Positions 29,137 to 39,615 of a stretch of 64,000 bases of DNA are shown here, piece by piece. Both the position numbers and the translations under genes were made by a program. Numbering within the stretch: the first letter of the stretch is position 1; each line of letters begins with the position of its first letter. The stretch covers positions 124,001 to 188,000 of the forward strand of contig JAFECB010000017.1 of assembly GCA_018242365.1 (NCBI GenBank), in the 5' to 3' direction. This stretch comes from Pseudomonadota bacterium (GTDB lineage Bacteria > Pseudomonadota > Gammaproteobacteria > Xanthomonadales > Xanthomonadaceae). The notes under the pieces are model-generated. The model searched no databases and had not been told where the DNA came from. It saw only the letters and a program-made list of their open reading frames with translations.

Positions 29137-29919
29137 ATGAACCAAGCCCTGCAACTGCACCGCGACGGCGCCGTCGCCCGCCTGCGGATGACCCGCCCCC
29201 AGGTCCATAACGCCTTCGACGCCGGCCTGATCGCCGACCTGCAAGCGGCCTTGGACGCTGCAGCCACCGATGCCAGTCTCCGCGTGCTGGTACTGGAAGC
29301 CGAAGGCCCTTCGTTTTCCGCCGGCGCCGACCTCAACTGGATGCGCGGGATGGCCGCCGCCAGCGAGGCCGAGAACCGCGAGGATTCCCTCGCCCTCGCC
29401 CGCCTGATGCGGACCCTCGACGAGCTGCCCAAACCCACCATCGCCGCCGTGCAGGGCGCGGCCTTCGGTGGCGGTGTCGGCTTGGTGGCCTGCTGCGACA
29501 TCGCCATCGGCGCGTCGGAAGCGAAATTCGGCCTGACCGAAAGCAAACTCGGCCTGCTGCCGGCGGTGATTTCACCCTATGTGATCGCGGCGATCGGATC
29601 GCGCAACGCAAGGCGCTACTTCGCCAGCGCCGAAATTTTCGACGCCAGCGAAGCCCTGCGCATTGGCCTGCTGCACAAGGTGGTGAATACCACCGCACTC
29701 GATACTGCCGTGCAACGACAGATCGACCTGCTGCTGAAGGCCGGCCCCGTCGCCAGCGCCAGTGCGAAACAACTGGTCCGCACCGTCACCGCGCACACGG
29801 ACGGCGCCCGCCACGACGCCGACAACGCCGCGCTGATCGCGCGCCTGCGGGTTTCAGCGGAAGGCCAGGAGGGGCTGTCAGCCTTCCTCGACAAGCGAAA
29901 GCCCGGCTGGGCGGGCTGA
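29137..29919 (+). CDS. liuC: Methylglutaconyl-CoA hydratase (enoyl-CoA hydratase family)
   Basis: A 260-residue crotonase-fold protein with FSAGADLNWMRGMA (first oxyanion segment) and VQGAAFGGGVGLVACCDIAI (second). The DLNWMR pattern and the leucine-pathway setting favour 3-methylglutaconyl-CoA hydratase, which forms HMG-CoA for LiuE. A general enoyl-CoA hydratase is the alternative. It lies between feoA (divergent) and a DUF559 gene that separates it from liuD. Confidence 0.83.
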   Translation: MNQALQLHRDGAVARLRMTRPQVHNAFDAGLIADLQAALDAAATDASLRVLVLEAEGPSFSAGADLNWMRGMAAASEAENREDSLALARLMRTLDELPKPTIAAVQGAAFGGGVGLVACCDIAIGASEAKFGLTESKLGLLPAVISPYVIAAIGSRNARRYFASAEIFDASEALRIGLLHKVVNTTALDTAVQRQIDLLLKAGPVASASAKQLVRTVTAHTDGARHDADNAALIARLRVSAEGQEGLSAFLDKRKPGWAG

Positions 29920-29954
29920 GCTGAACTCCGGGAAGGGCAAGTCGAGTCACAAAG

Positions 29955-29992
29955 CCCTCCCCTTCAAGGGGAGGGTTGGGTGGGGATGGTGT
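29955..29992. repeat. Left copy of inverted palindromic repeat flanking the DUF559 gene
   Basis: A 21-nt palindrome built from CCCTCCCC and GGGGAGGG (29955-29975) followed by TTGGGTGGGGATGGTGT. The reverse complement recurs almost unchanged at 30445-30484 on the other side of the DUF559 gene. Confidence 0.85.
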
Positions 29993-30010
29993 TCAGCAAG
30001 GAACCAGCGG

Positions 30011-30475
30011 ATGCGAGGACAAACCAACGACGCCATCCTCCAACCGCAGCTGCAACGCCGGTTGCGCAACGGCATGACCGACGCCGAACGCCACCTCTGG
30101 CGCATGCTTCGCAGCCGTCAGCTGGACGATTGCAAGTTCCGCCGGCAGCATCCCTATTACCATTACGTTCTTGATTTCGTCTGCCTGGAACGGAAAGTCG
30201 TGGTGGAAGTGGATGGAGGACAACATGCGCATTCGACCACCGATCCGGCGCGCGACGCATTCCTGCGGGAAGGTGATTTCATCGTCCTGCGGTTCTGGAA
30301 TCATGACGTGCTGAATCAGACGGAAGCGGTTGCAGAATCAATTCATCGAGCGCTTGTGGCGCGTCGCAGTCACCATCCCGATACCTCCTTCGGAAGGAAG
30401 GGAAATGAAGTAGATCGGCACGGCACCTGTCTTGTTGCAAACCCACACCATCCCCACCCCCGGCCCTCCCCTTGA
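30011..30475 (+). CDS. DUF559-domain (Vsr-like) putative endonuclease
   Basis: A 154-residue DUF559 protein of the Vsr/PD-(D/E)xK class. The motif order is LRNGMTDAERHLWRMLRSRQL, FRRQHPYYHYVLDFVCLERKVVVEVDGGQH (Asp55, Glu66, Asp68, Gln71) and FIVLRFWNHDVL. These residues would form the metal-dependent nuclease site. The last residues (HHPHPRPSP) are encoded by the right-hand inverted repeat, so the gene and repeat are intimately linked. It splits liuC from liuD on the same strand. Biological role unknown. Confidence 0.8.
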   Translation: MRGQTNDAILQPQLQRRLRNGMTDAERHLWRMLRSRQLDDCKFRRQHPYYHYVLDFVCLERKVVVEVDGGQHAHSTTDPARDAFLREGDFIVLRFWNHDVLNQTEAVAESIHRALVARRSHHPDTSFGRKGNEVDRHGTCLVANPHHPHPRPSP

Positions 30476-30484
30476 AGGGGAGGG
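30445..30484. repeat. Right copy of inverted palindromic repeat flanking the DUF559 gene
   Basis: ACACCATCCCCACCC followed by a 21-nt palindrome at 30464-30484. It matches the left copy in inverted orientation, apart from a short difference between the two parts. It contains the DUF559 stop codon and ends 15 nt before the liuD ATG, where its GGGGAGGGAG end may contribute to ribosome binding. Confidence 0.85.
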
Positions 30485-30499
30485 AGAAGAGCCCCGCTG

Positions 30500-32494
<1,995 letters not shown>

Positions 32495-32496
32495 AC

Positions 32497-33201
32497 ATGC
32501 GGGTCTTGATTGCACTTTTCGTTTTGATCGCCGGCCTGCTCACGGGCTGTTCCACCACCGTGTACGAATCGCTGCCGGTCGGCTCGATGACCCGCTGCGA
32601 TTCCGGCTGGCCGGGCCTGTGGAATGTCACCGGCAGGGGCGCGAACGCCGCATCCGCGACACCCGAGGCGAACACGGTCATCATCACCACGGACTGTCGC
32701 ATGCTCGACAAGGACGGCAGTTCCAAGCCGTTGAATGTGTCGCTGCTGACAACACGCGATGGCCAGTACCTGGTGGTGAGCAATGACCGCGGCACGCCGG
32801 ACTGCGTGGGTGCGAACTACACCCATTGCGGCTATCAGCTGCTGCGCTTCGAGCGTGATGGCGATGTGATGCGGGTGTACTTCCCGGACAATGCGCGCGT
32901 ATCCAGGGCGATTGCCGATGGCGTCGTGAAGGGCTACCAAGGCCCTGTCCCGAGACAGCAGGACCCGAACAGTGAACCGACATATCGCAATTTCATCGCA
33001 GGCAATTCCAGGGAGGTCGCCCGCATCCTGCGTGAGCACCCGGAGTTCTTCCTGACCGAGCCGCAATTCGTGCTGAAGCGTGCACCTGCGGACATGCCAG
33101 CGACCTCGCTGGTCCCGCCCGCACCCTCGACGAGTACACTGGCACCGACCGTACCCGCCACGACGGCTACCCCAACCCAAGGCAACGACCACCACCCGTG
33201 A
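32497..33201 (+). CDS. Hypothetical lipoprotein within the liu operon
   Basis: A 234-residue protein with a lipobox signal peptide MRVLIALFVLIAGLLTGC. Two Cys pairs (CDSGW, DCRML and CVGANYTHCG) could form disulphides, and the C-terminal 35 residues are Pro/Thr/Ala-rich. I recognise no family. The ATG at 32497 has GGAG 8 nt upstream, better placed than for the ATG at 32491 that overlaps the liuD stop. Its end overlaps the liuE GTG (GTGA), so it is translated within the leucine operon, though nothing links it to that pathway. Confidence 0.7.
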   Translation: MRVLIALFVLIAGLLTGCSTTVYESLPVGSMTRCDSGWPGLWNVTGRGANAASATPEANTVIITTDCRMLDKDGSSKPLNVSLLTTRDGQYLVVSNDRGTPDCVGANYTHCGYQLLRFERDGDVMRVYFPDNARVSRAIADGVVKGYQGPVPRQQDPNSEPTYRNFIAGNSREVARILREHPEFFLTEPQFVLKRAPADMPATSLVPPAPSTSTLAPTVPATTATPTQGNDHHP

Positions 33202-34103
33202 GCGCATCGATTCCCGCCCAGGTTCGAATCGTCGAGGTCGGCGCGCGGGATGGGCTGCAGAACGAAGCCATCGACATTGGTACCGCAGCCAAGATCGAGC
33301 TGATCGACCGTCTCTCGCGCACCGGTCTGCGCAACATCGAGGCGACCGCTTTCGTCAGCCCGAAGTGGGTGCCGCAGATGGCCGATGCCGCCGAGGTGCT
33401 GGCCGGGATCACGCAAGCGCCCGGCGTGTCGTATCCGGTGTTGGTGCCGAACGAGCAAGGCTACGCACGCGCGCTTGCCGCCGGTGCGCGTGAAGTCGCC
33501 GTGTTCACCGCCGCCTCGGAAACCTTCAATCGAAAAAACACCAACGCCGGCATCGACGAATCGCTGCAGCGGTTCACGCCGGTGCTGGCGCGCGCCAAGG
33601 CCGATGGCGTGAAGGTGCGTGGCTACGTTTCGACCGTGCTCGGATGCCCCTATCAGGGTGAGGTGCCGCTGGCCGATGTGGTGCGCGTGGCACGTTCCCT
33701 GCATGTGATGGGCTGTTACGAAATTTCACTGGGCGACACCATCGGCGTGGGCACACCCGGCAAGGCGCGGGCCATGTTGCAGGCGGTCGCGGCCGAGGTG
33801 CCGATGGATGCACTGGCGGTGCATTTCCACGACACCTATGGGCAGGCCTTGGCGAATCTGCTGGCCTGCCTTGAAGAGGGTGTCGGCGTGATCGACAGCG
33901 CGGTCTCGGGCACCGGCGGCTGCCCCTATGCCAAGGGCGCGAGTGGCAACGTCGCCAGCGAAGACGTGGTGTACATGCTCGATGGACTCGGTGTCCGCAC
34001 CGGCGTCGATCTGGGTGCGCTGGCGGACACTGGGCGTTGGCTGGCAAGCCTGCTGGGGCGCGAAACCAGCAGCCGCGTCGGCAAAGCATTGGGGAGCCGG
34101 TGA
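33198..34103 (+). CDS. liuE: Hydroxymethylglutaryl-CoA lyase
   Basis: A 301-residue TIM-barrel lyase with VEVGARDGLQNE near the start, the metal ligands in VHFHDTYGQALAN, and the signature SGTGGCPYAKGASGNVASEDV with the active-site Cys. It splits HMG-CoA into acetyl-CoA and acetoacetate, the last step of leucine breakdown. The GTG start overlaps the preceding lipoprotein stop by 4 nt, and its own stop overlaps the GTG of the GGDEF/EAL gene in the same way. Confidence 0.93.
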   Translation: MSASIPAQVRIVEVGARDGLQNEAIDIGTAAKIELIDRLSRTGLRNIEATAFVSPKWVPQMADAAEVLAGITQAPGVSYPVLVPNEQGYARALAAGAREVAVFTAASETFNRKNTNAGIDESLQRFTPVLARAKADGVKVRGYVSTVLGCPYQGEVPLADVVRVARSLHVMGCYEISLGDTIGVGTPGKARAMLQAVAAEVPMDALAVHFHDTYGQALANLLACLEEGVGVIDSAVSGTGGCPYAKGASGNVASEDVVYMLDGLGVRTGVDLGALADTGRWLASLLGRETSSRVGKALGSR

Positions 34104-36652
34104 GTACCCGCAAGGCTCCCGTCAAGCGCACTACCGATTCGACCAAACTGGCCGCCGCGTTGTCGGCGGCAGCCGCAGACAGCACCCAGCCGCAGCCACT
34201 GCGCACCTTGTTGCGCAAGGCCGCCGCCGTGCTCGAGGGCACGCCCCATCAGCACGCGTTCGATGCCATCGATCATCGCGCCTTCGTCGATGCCATTCCC
34301 GATCCAACCCTGATCATCTCGCGCGAAGGCATCATCCTCGACGCCAACGCCGCCGGGCTGGAAACCTTCGGCCGCACGCGCGAAGACCTGGTTGGCCATG
34401 GCGTCGAACTGCTCAACCCGGACCTGCCGCCGCATTATCTCGATCCCGTACTGGAGGCGATCGATCGCGGTGAAACCCACATCGTGCAGACCATCAATGT
34501 GCGTGGCGATGGCACCCGGTTCCCGGTGGAGGTGCACTCGGCACGGCTGGTCAGCCCCGCCGGTGATGCCATCCTCGCGATTGCCCGCGACCTGAGTGCA
34601 CGGATCGGCACCGAAGCCCGGTTGATGGCGCTGTCCGACGTCATCGACATGGCCATCACCGTGCATGATCGCAATGGCCGGATGCTGTATCTCAACCCGG
34701 CGACGGCACGCATCTATGGCCTGCCGCTGGATGCAGGTGGCAGGCCGGAGATGCGACTCGAAGACTGGACGATGATCGACGCCAGTGGTCGGGTGCTGGC
34801 GGTCGCCGACTATCCCCTGACCCGCGCCCTGCTGAAGGGAGAAACCACCAATCACGCCATCGTCGGCCTGTACCAGCATGAAAGCCAGCGCATGAACTGG
34901 TTTTCGATCACCGCCGTCCCCCAATACGACCCTGGCTCGACACAGCCGGACCGGGCACTGATGATCGGCAGCGACGTCACCGGCCTGCAACGTGACAAGG
35001 CCCTGTTCGAACGCGTGCAGGAACTCGCCCAGATCGGTGGCTGGCAGTGGGATCGACAGAGCGACGCGCTCTACCTGACCAGCGAATCGATGCGCATCCT
35101 GCGCCGGCACGATCGGCCAGCGAGCATGGCCGCCCTGCTCGACTGCCTGGATGCGACCGACCGCAAACTGCTGCACAAGACGCTCAAGTCGATCAAGGGC
35201 GACACCGGATTCGATCTCGACCTGCGCGGACATTCGACCGGCGGTGCACCCTTCTGGGTCCGGATGATCGGCGAACCCGACCCGTTCGACCCAGGGTGCA
35301 TCCGCTTGGCCGGCACCCTGCAGGACATCACGGAGAGCAAGCATGCGGAGGAAGCCCTGCGTGAGCAGGCGCGCACCGATGCCCTGACCGGGCTGCTCAA
35401 CCGCGACGCGATCCTCGAACACATCCGCAGTTGCCTGCAAGGACGTGGCGGAAACGACCTTGCCGTGCTTTACATCGACCTTGATCGCTTCAAGATCGTC
35501 AACGATGTGCTCGGTCACGATGCCGGCGACCAGTTGCTGGTCGATGTCGCCCATCGCCTGCGCTCGGCGGTGCTGGCGGAAGGCATGGTCGCCCGCTTCG
35601 GCGGCGACGAATTCCTGGTTGCCTGTCGCTGCAAGGACGATCTCCAGCGTCCGCAACGGCTGGCACGACAAATCCAGGACGCCTTCATTGCTCCGTTCGT
35701 GCTGGGCGGGCAGGAGTTCGGCGTCAGCGCGAGCATTGGCCTCGCCCACGCGGCCACCGATGGCAAGACCCCGAAACGCTTGATTCAGAGCGCCGATGTC
35801 GCGATGTACGCCAGCAAGCGCAAGCGCCACAGCGGCGTGCAGGCGTTCTCGCCAGCGCTGGAGCAGGCGCAGCAGGCGCGTTTGCAGATCGAGACCCGCC
35901 TGCGGCGCGCGCTCGACAACGGCGAATTCCACCTCGCCTACCAGCCACAAGTCGATTTGCGCAGTGGTCGCATCCTGTTCGCTGAAGGCCTGATCCGCTG
36001 GCGCAACCCGGATTTGGGCGAAGTGTCGCCGGAGCGCTTCATCGATCTCGCCGAAAGCACCGGTGAGGTGGTCCGGATCGGCCACTGGGCGCTGCACGAG
36101 GCCTGCATGCGGATGCGGCAATGGCGTGATCAGGGCCTGCCGATCCAGCGCATCGCGGTCAACGTGTCCTATCGCCAGTTCGTCGGCGAAGACATCGTCG
36201 CCAGCGTACGCGACATGCTCAAGGACACCGGCATCCCCGGCCATGCGCTCGAACTGGAACTCACCGAACGGGTGCTGGTCGAGGACACGCGTGATGCCAG
36301 TCGAATCTTCGACGAGCTGCGCAAGCTCGGTGTGCGCTTGTCGATCGACGATTTTGGTGAAGGCTACAGCGCGCTCAACTACCTGCGCCGCCTGCCCATC
36401 CACGGCATCAAACTGAGCCAGATTTTCGTGCGTGGCGTACCCGGCAATCGCTCCGACGTGGCGATCTGCGAAGCCGTGACCGGGGTGGCGCGCAGCCTTG
36501 GGCTGGAAGTCATCGCCGAAGGCATTGAAACCGAAGCGCAGCGCGATTTCCTGCTGCGGCTCGGGGTCGGCACCGGGCAAGGATTCCTGTTCATGCCCGC
36601 ACTTGCGCCAGGTGAACTGGCCAAGCGCCTGCTGGCCCAGCAGGCCGAGTAA
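34100..36652 (+). CDS. PAS-GGDEF-EAL cyclic-di-GMP signalling protein
   Basis: An 850-residue cytoplasmic protein with no evident transmembrane segment. PAS-like domains lie at about 60-165, 175-290 and 305-420, then a GGDEF domain with intact FGGDEF (about 500-505) and an EAL domain from about 600. The position 8-11 residues before GGDEF lacks the RxxD inhibitory site. The EAL motif reads EGL (about 628-630), while later catalytic-type segments ELTE, IDDFGEGYSALNYL and AEGIETEAQ remain, so phosphodiesterase activity is possible but not assured. The GTG at 34100, with GGGGAG upstream, overlaps the liuE stop and indicates coupled translation. It may tune c-di-GMP to metabolic state; this is inference. 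Confidence 0.9.
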   Translation: MSTRKAPVKRTTDSTKLAAALSAAAADSTQPQPLRTLLRKAAAVLEGTPHQHAFDAIDHRAFVDAIPDPTLIISREGIILDANAAGLETFGRTREDLVGHGVELLNPDLPPHYLDPVLEAIDRGETHIVQTINVRGDGTRFPVEVHSARLVSPAGDAILAIARDLSARIGTEARLMALSDVIDMAITVHDRNGRMLYLNPATARIYGLPLDAGGRPEMRLEDWTMIDASGRVLAVADYPLTRALLKGETTNHAIVGLYQHESQRMNWFSITAVPQYDPGSTQPDRALMIGSDVTGLQRDKALFERVQELAQIGGWQWDRQSDALYLTSESMRILRRHDRPASMAALLDCLDATDRKLLHKTLKSIKGDTGFDLDLRGHSTGGAPFWVRMIGEPDPFDPGCIRLAGTLQDITESKHAEEALREQARTDALTGLLNRDAILEHIRSCLQGRGGNDLAVLYIDLDRFKIVNDVLGHDAGDQLLVDVAHRLRSAVLAEGMVARFGGDEFLVACRCKDDLQRPQRLARQIQDAFIAPFVLGGQEFGVSASIGLAHAATDGKTPKRLIQSADVAMYASKRKRHSGVQAFSPALEQAQQARLQIETRLRRALDNGEFHLAYQPQVDLRSGRILFAEGLIRWRNPDLGEVSPERFIDLAESTGEVVRIGHWALHEACMRMRQWRDQGLPIQRIAVNVSYRQFVGEDIVASVRDMLKDTGIPGHALELELTERVLVEDTRDASRIFDELRKLGVRLSIDDFGEGYSALNYLRRLPIHGIKLSQIFVRGVPGNRSDVAICEAVTGVARSLGLEVIAEGIETEAQRDFLLRLGVGTGQGFLFMPALAPGELAKRLLAQQAE

Positions 36653-37164
36653 TGACCGCGCCTGCGCCTTTCCTGCTGCGCCAGATTCGCCCGGATGACG
36701 ATGCCGACATCGCCACGATCATCCGCACGGTCATGCCGGAATTCGGGGCCGACGGCGCGGGCTTCGCCATCCACGATCCGGAAGTGAACTGGATGAGCCG
36801 CGCGTATGCAGCACCTCGTCACGCGTACTTCGTGATTGAACGCGACGGTCGCGTGCTGGGCGGCGCTGGTGTCGCACCCCTCACCGGTGCGGACACCACG
36901 ATCTGCGAACTGCGCAAGATGTATTTCCTGCCCGAGGCGCGCGGCATGGGTGCCGGTACCGCGATTATGGCGCGCTGCCTCGATGCCGCCCGTGGCCTCG
37001 GCTTCCGCCAGTGCTACCTGGAAACCCTGACCGGCATGGATGCCGCCCAGCGCCTGTACGAACGCAGTGGTTTCCTTCGCATCGACGGACCGCTGGGTGC
37101 AACCGGGCATGGCGGTTGCAACACGTTTTATTTGCGTGATCTACGTCAAGGAATCCAGCGCTGA
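36652..37164 (+). CDS. GNAT-family N-acetyltransferase
   Basis: A 170-residue GNAT protein: RQIRPDDDADIATIIR at the N-terminus, a central YFVIERDGRVLGGAGVAPL strand pair, the acetyl-CoA loop LPEARGMGAGTAIMARCL and AAQRLYERSGFLRIDGPLG. Its ATG shares one base with the preceding stop (TAATG), so it is co-translated with the GGDEF/EAL protein. Substrate unknown. Confidence 0.82.
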   Translation: MTAPAPFLLRQIRPDDDADIATIIRTVMPEFGADGAGFAIHDPEVNWMSRAYAAPRHAYFVIERDGRVLGGAGVAPLTGADTTICELRKMYFLPEARGMGAGTAIMARCLDAARGLGFRQCYLETLTGMDAAQRLYERSGFLRIDGPLGATGHGGCNTFYLRDLRQGIQR

Positions 37165-37258
37165 CAGTCCATGCCTTGTCCTGCTATCTTTGCGCCACAC
37201 AGTGCTTGGTGAGAAGCGGCACTGACGATTCGTATCCAATCCATCCTGGGGAATTCCA

Positions 37259-37867
37259 ATGCGTGATCCACTTCAGCGGCTGCGCGCCGCTGCGTCCTTG
37301 CTCGTCCTGCTGTGCCTTGCATTCGGCTTGACCGGCTGCCTCTCCATGAAATCGTACGTCGACCCCGCGCTCCCCGTCGTGGTCAAGGCAGACCTCCCCG
37401 CTGTCAACACCCCTGCGCCCGTGCAAATCCTGTTCGAGTTCCGCACCAAGGGCAACGTCAACGCCGCCGCCACTGCCGAAATCAAGCCGAGGGTCGTTGC
37501 CGCCGTTGCCGAATCTGGCCTGTTCGCCACCATCAACGACGCAACGCACGAGGGTGGCGTGCTGAACGTCGTCATCGACAACGTTCCGCTGACGGACAAC
37601 GCTGCAGCAAAGGGCTTCGGCACTGGCCTGACCCTGGGACTGGCGGGCTCGATGGTCACCGATGGTTATGTCTGCACCGCAACCTATACCCGCAACGGCA
37701 AGGCCACCGCAGTGACGGTTCGACATGCACTGCACTCCACGATCGGAAACCACGCCGGCCCTGCAAACCTGCAACCGATGGAGCCACAGGCAGCGATCCA
37801 CAAGGTCATGGACCAGCTGGTGTGGAACTCCCTCAAGCAGCTAGCGGATCAGCATGCATTCGAGTAA
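37259..37867 (+). CDS. Hypothetical lipoprotein
   Basis: A 202-residue protein with a lipobox signal peptide (LLVLLCLAFGLTGC, Cys about 27). The mature part alternates short beta-type stretches (VQILFEFRTKG, GVLNVVIDNVPL), then a Gly-rich hydrophobic segment GFGTGLTLGLAGSMV and an N-terminal-facing repeat of Val/Ala. It has GGGGAATTCC just before the ATG. It overlaps the next gene by 14 nt; the two have similar layout and probably act together. Family not recognised. Confidence 0.65.
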   Translation: MRDPLQRLRAAASLLVLLCLAFGLTGCLSMKSYVDPALPVVVKADLPAVNTPAPVQILFEFRTKGNVNAAATAEIKPRVVAAVAESGLFATINDATHEGGVLNVVIDNVPLTDNAAAKGFGTGLTLGLAGSMVTDGYVCTATYTRNGKATAVTVRHALHSTIGNHAGPANLQPMEPQAAIHKVMDQLVWNSLKQLADQHAFE

Positions 37868-38450
37868 GGCCATCGAGCCGCTCACGAAGCGGGCAATGCA
37901 ATGGACATTGCTCCTTTCGATCCTGCTGAGCGTGGGCTGCGCACATATGCAGCTACCGGCCTATCCGCCTGGCAACGACAGCAGCACGCGGCTTCTGCAG
38001 GGCTCGGGCAAGATCGCCGTGGAACCGTTCTCAGCGGCACCTGGCATTCGCGATCAAGGGTTGTCCGTGCGCGGCTCGCCTGTGGACGGTGCAGCTGATG
38101 GACGTTTCTCCACCTACGTGCATGATGCGCTGGTTTCGGAACTGGATACGGCGCATCGCTTTGATTCTGCCTCCCCTGTGCGCATCAGCGGCGAATTGAC
38201 GCGCAACACGCTCGATGGATCCGGTGTGAGCAAGGGTACGGCACGAGTCGGCGTCCGTTTCACCGTCACTCGAAATGGCCAACCGGTGTACACGAGAGAC
38301 ATCGATGTTTCGCACGAATGGGAGTCGTCCTTCATCGGGATGATCGCCATTCCTGCGGCGGTTCAGAATTACGTCACCACCGTGCAGAAACTCCTCGGCA
38401 AGCTGATTTCCGACGAGGAATTCACCCGCGCAACGACGTCCTCTCCCTGA
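37854..38450 (+). CDS. Hypothetical lipoprotein, partner of the preceding gene
   Basis: A 198-residue protein. A hydrophobic segment WTLLLSILLSVGC with a lipobox follows 14 basic/polar residues; an internal ATG at 37896 would give a more typical signal peptide. The mature region carries VRISGELTRNTLDGSG, VGVRFTVTRNGQPVYTRDIDVSHEWESS and AIPAAVQNYVTTVQKLLGKLI, reminiscent of small outer-membrane assembly lipoproteins, though I cannot assign a family. Overlaps the upstream gene by 14 nt and is followed by a hairpin. Confidence 0.65.
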   Translation: MHSSKAIEPLTKRAMQWTLLLSILLSVGCAHMQLPAYPPGNDSSTRLLQGSGKIAVEPFSAAPGIRDQGLSVRGSPVDGAADGRFSTYVHDALVSELDTAHRFDSASPVRISGELTRNTLDGSGVSKGTARVGVRFTVTRNGQPVYTRDIDVSHEWESSFIGMIAIPAAVQNYVTTVQKLLGKLISDEEFTRATTSSP

Positions 38451-38461
38451 TCCGGAGCTGG

Positions 38462-38492
38462 AAGCCGGTGGGTCCTGCCCCGCCGGCTTTCC
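38462..38492 (+). terminator. Hairpin, probable terminator
   Basis: A 10-bp stem (AAGCCGGTGG with CCGCCGGCTT, one G-T pair) and 8-nt loop, followed by a weak TTTCC tail, 12 nt after the lipoprotein stop. The short T-run makes termination uncertain. Confidence 0.5.
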
Positions 38493-38548
38493 GTACCGGG
38501 ACGTTGCTGGGATAAAATTCCCCGGACTTCATTCCAGCAGGCTCTCCG

Positions 38549-39319
38549 ATGCAACTTTCCAACGTCCGCGCCGTCATCACCGGCGGCGTGTCCGGCCTCG
38601 GTTTCGCGACCGCGCAACATCTGGTCAAGCATGGCGGCAAGGTCGCCCTGTTCGATGTCAATGCCGACAAGGGCGCCGAGGCCATCGCAACGCTGGGGGC
38701 CGACAATGCCAGCTTCTTCCAGACCGACGTCGGTGATGAAGAGATGGTGGCCACCAATGTCGCGGCTGCCAAAGCCGCACTGGGCGGCCTGAACGTCGCG
38801 ATCAACTGCGCCGGCATCCTCGGCGCCGGACGCGTGCTCGGCAAGACCGGCTCGATGCCACTGGCGCAGTTTCGTACCACGGTACTGGTGAACCTGGTCG
38901 GCAGCTTCAACGTCGCCAAGGCCTGCGCCGACCTGATGCAGCACAACGAAGTCGGCGACGACGGCGAGCGTGGCGTGATCGTCAACACCGCGTCAGTGGC
39001 CGCGTATGAAGGCCAGATCGGCCAGGCCGCCTATTCGGCCAGCAAGGGCGGCGTGGTCGGCATGACCTTGCCGATGGCGCGCGAACTGGCGCGCTTCGGC
39101 ATTCGCGTGATGACAGTCGCACCCGGCGTGTTCTGGACCCCGATGGTGGATGGCATGCCCGAGAACGTGCGTACCTCGCTGGAAGCCACGATCCCGTTCC
39201 CTGCGCGCCTCGGCCAGCCGGCCGAGTACGCCGATCTGGTCGCCTACATCCTCGGCAATACCTACCTCAACGGCGAAACCATCCGTCTCGATGGTGCCAC
39301 CCGACTGGCACCGAAGTGA
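38549..39319 (+). CDS. Short-chain dehydrogenase, 3-hydroxyacyl-CoA dehydrogenase type (HSD17B10-like)
   Basis: A 256-residue SDR. The cofactor loop TGGVSGLG is at residues 11-18, NCAGILGAGR follows, and the catalytic Tyr162/Lys166 lie in AAYSASKGG. ARFGIRVMTVAPGVFWTPM and NTYLNGETIRLDGATRL match bacterial homologues of human HSD17B10, which oxidise 3-hydroxyacyl-CoAs, including 2-methyl-branched ones from isoleucine. This would fit the branched-chain catabolism genes nearby. The stop overlaps the GTG of the next gene. Confidence 0.83.
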   Translation: MQLSNVRAVITGGVSGLGFATAQHLVKHGGKVALFDVNADKGAEAIATLGADNASFFQTDVGDEEMVATNVAAAKAALGGLNVAINCAGILGAGRVLGKTGSMPLAQFRTTVLVNLVGSFNVAKACADLMQHNEVGDDGERGVIVNTASVAAYEGQIGQAAYSASKGGVVGMTLPMARELARFGIRVMTVAPGVFWTPMVDGMPENVRTSLEATIPFPARLGQPAEYADLVAYILGNTYLNGETIRLDGATRLAPK

Positions 39320-39615
39320 TCGATTCCGGCTCCCGCGCGGAGCGTTGGGTCGCCACGCGCTGGCCCGCGATCCGTGCACGCGGCCTTTGGCATTTCGTGC
39401 TGCTGCGCGGCGTGCTGTTCTGGGGCGGGCTGATGTTCTTCGCCATGTTGGTGATGCTGGCGGTGAAGTTCGGCATCGGCCATCCGCGTTTTCCTCTTCT
39501 GGTCGGCGTTGACGCTGGCTTGTGCCTGATCGGTGGCCTCGTCTGGGGCCTGACGACCTGGTTCCTCAACGAGCGCCTTTATCGCGCGCTCCTCATTTCG
39601 AAAAAACTCCCATGA
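39316..39615 (+). CDS. Small two-helix membrane protein
   Basis: A 99-residue protein with a basic N-terminus and two transmembrane helices (about 28-50, [19 protein letters not shown], and 58-82, [22 protein letters not shown]), ending in KKLP. The GTG start overlaps the SDR stop and its own end overlaps the efpL ATG (ATGA). Function unknown; its place suggests tight co-expression rather than a shared pathway. Confidence 0.68.
   Translation: MIDSGSRAERWVATRWPAIRARGLWHFVLLRGVLFWGGLMFFAMLVMLAVKFGIGHPRFPLLVGVDAGLCLIGGLVWGLTTWFLNERLYRALLISKKLP

Noticed and set aside
34037..34099. Upstream ATG extension of the GGDEF/EAL protein
   Set aside because: It lies within liuE with no ribosome site; the GTG at 34100 has GGGGAG and overlaps the liuE stop in the style of its neighbours.
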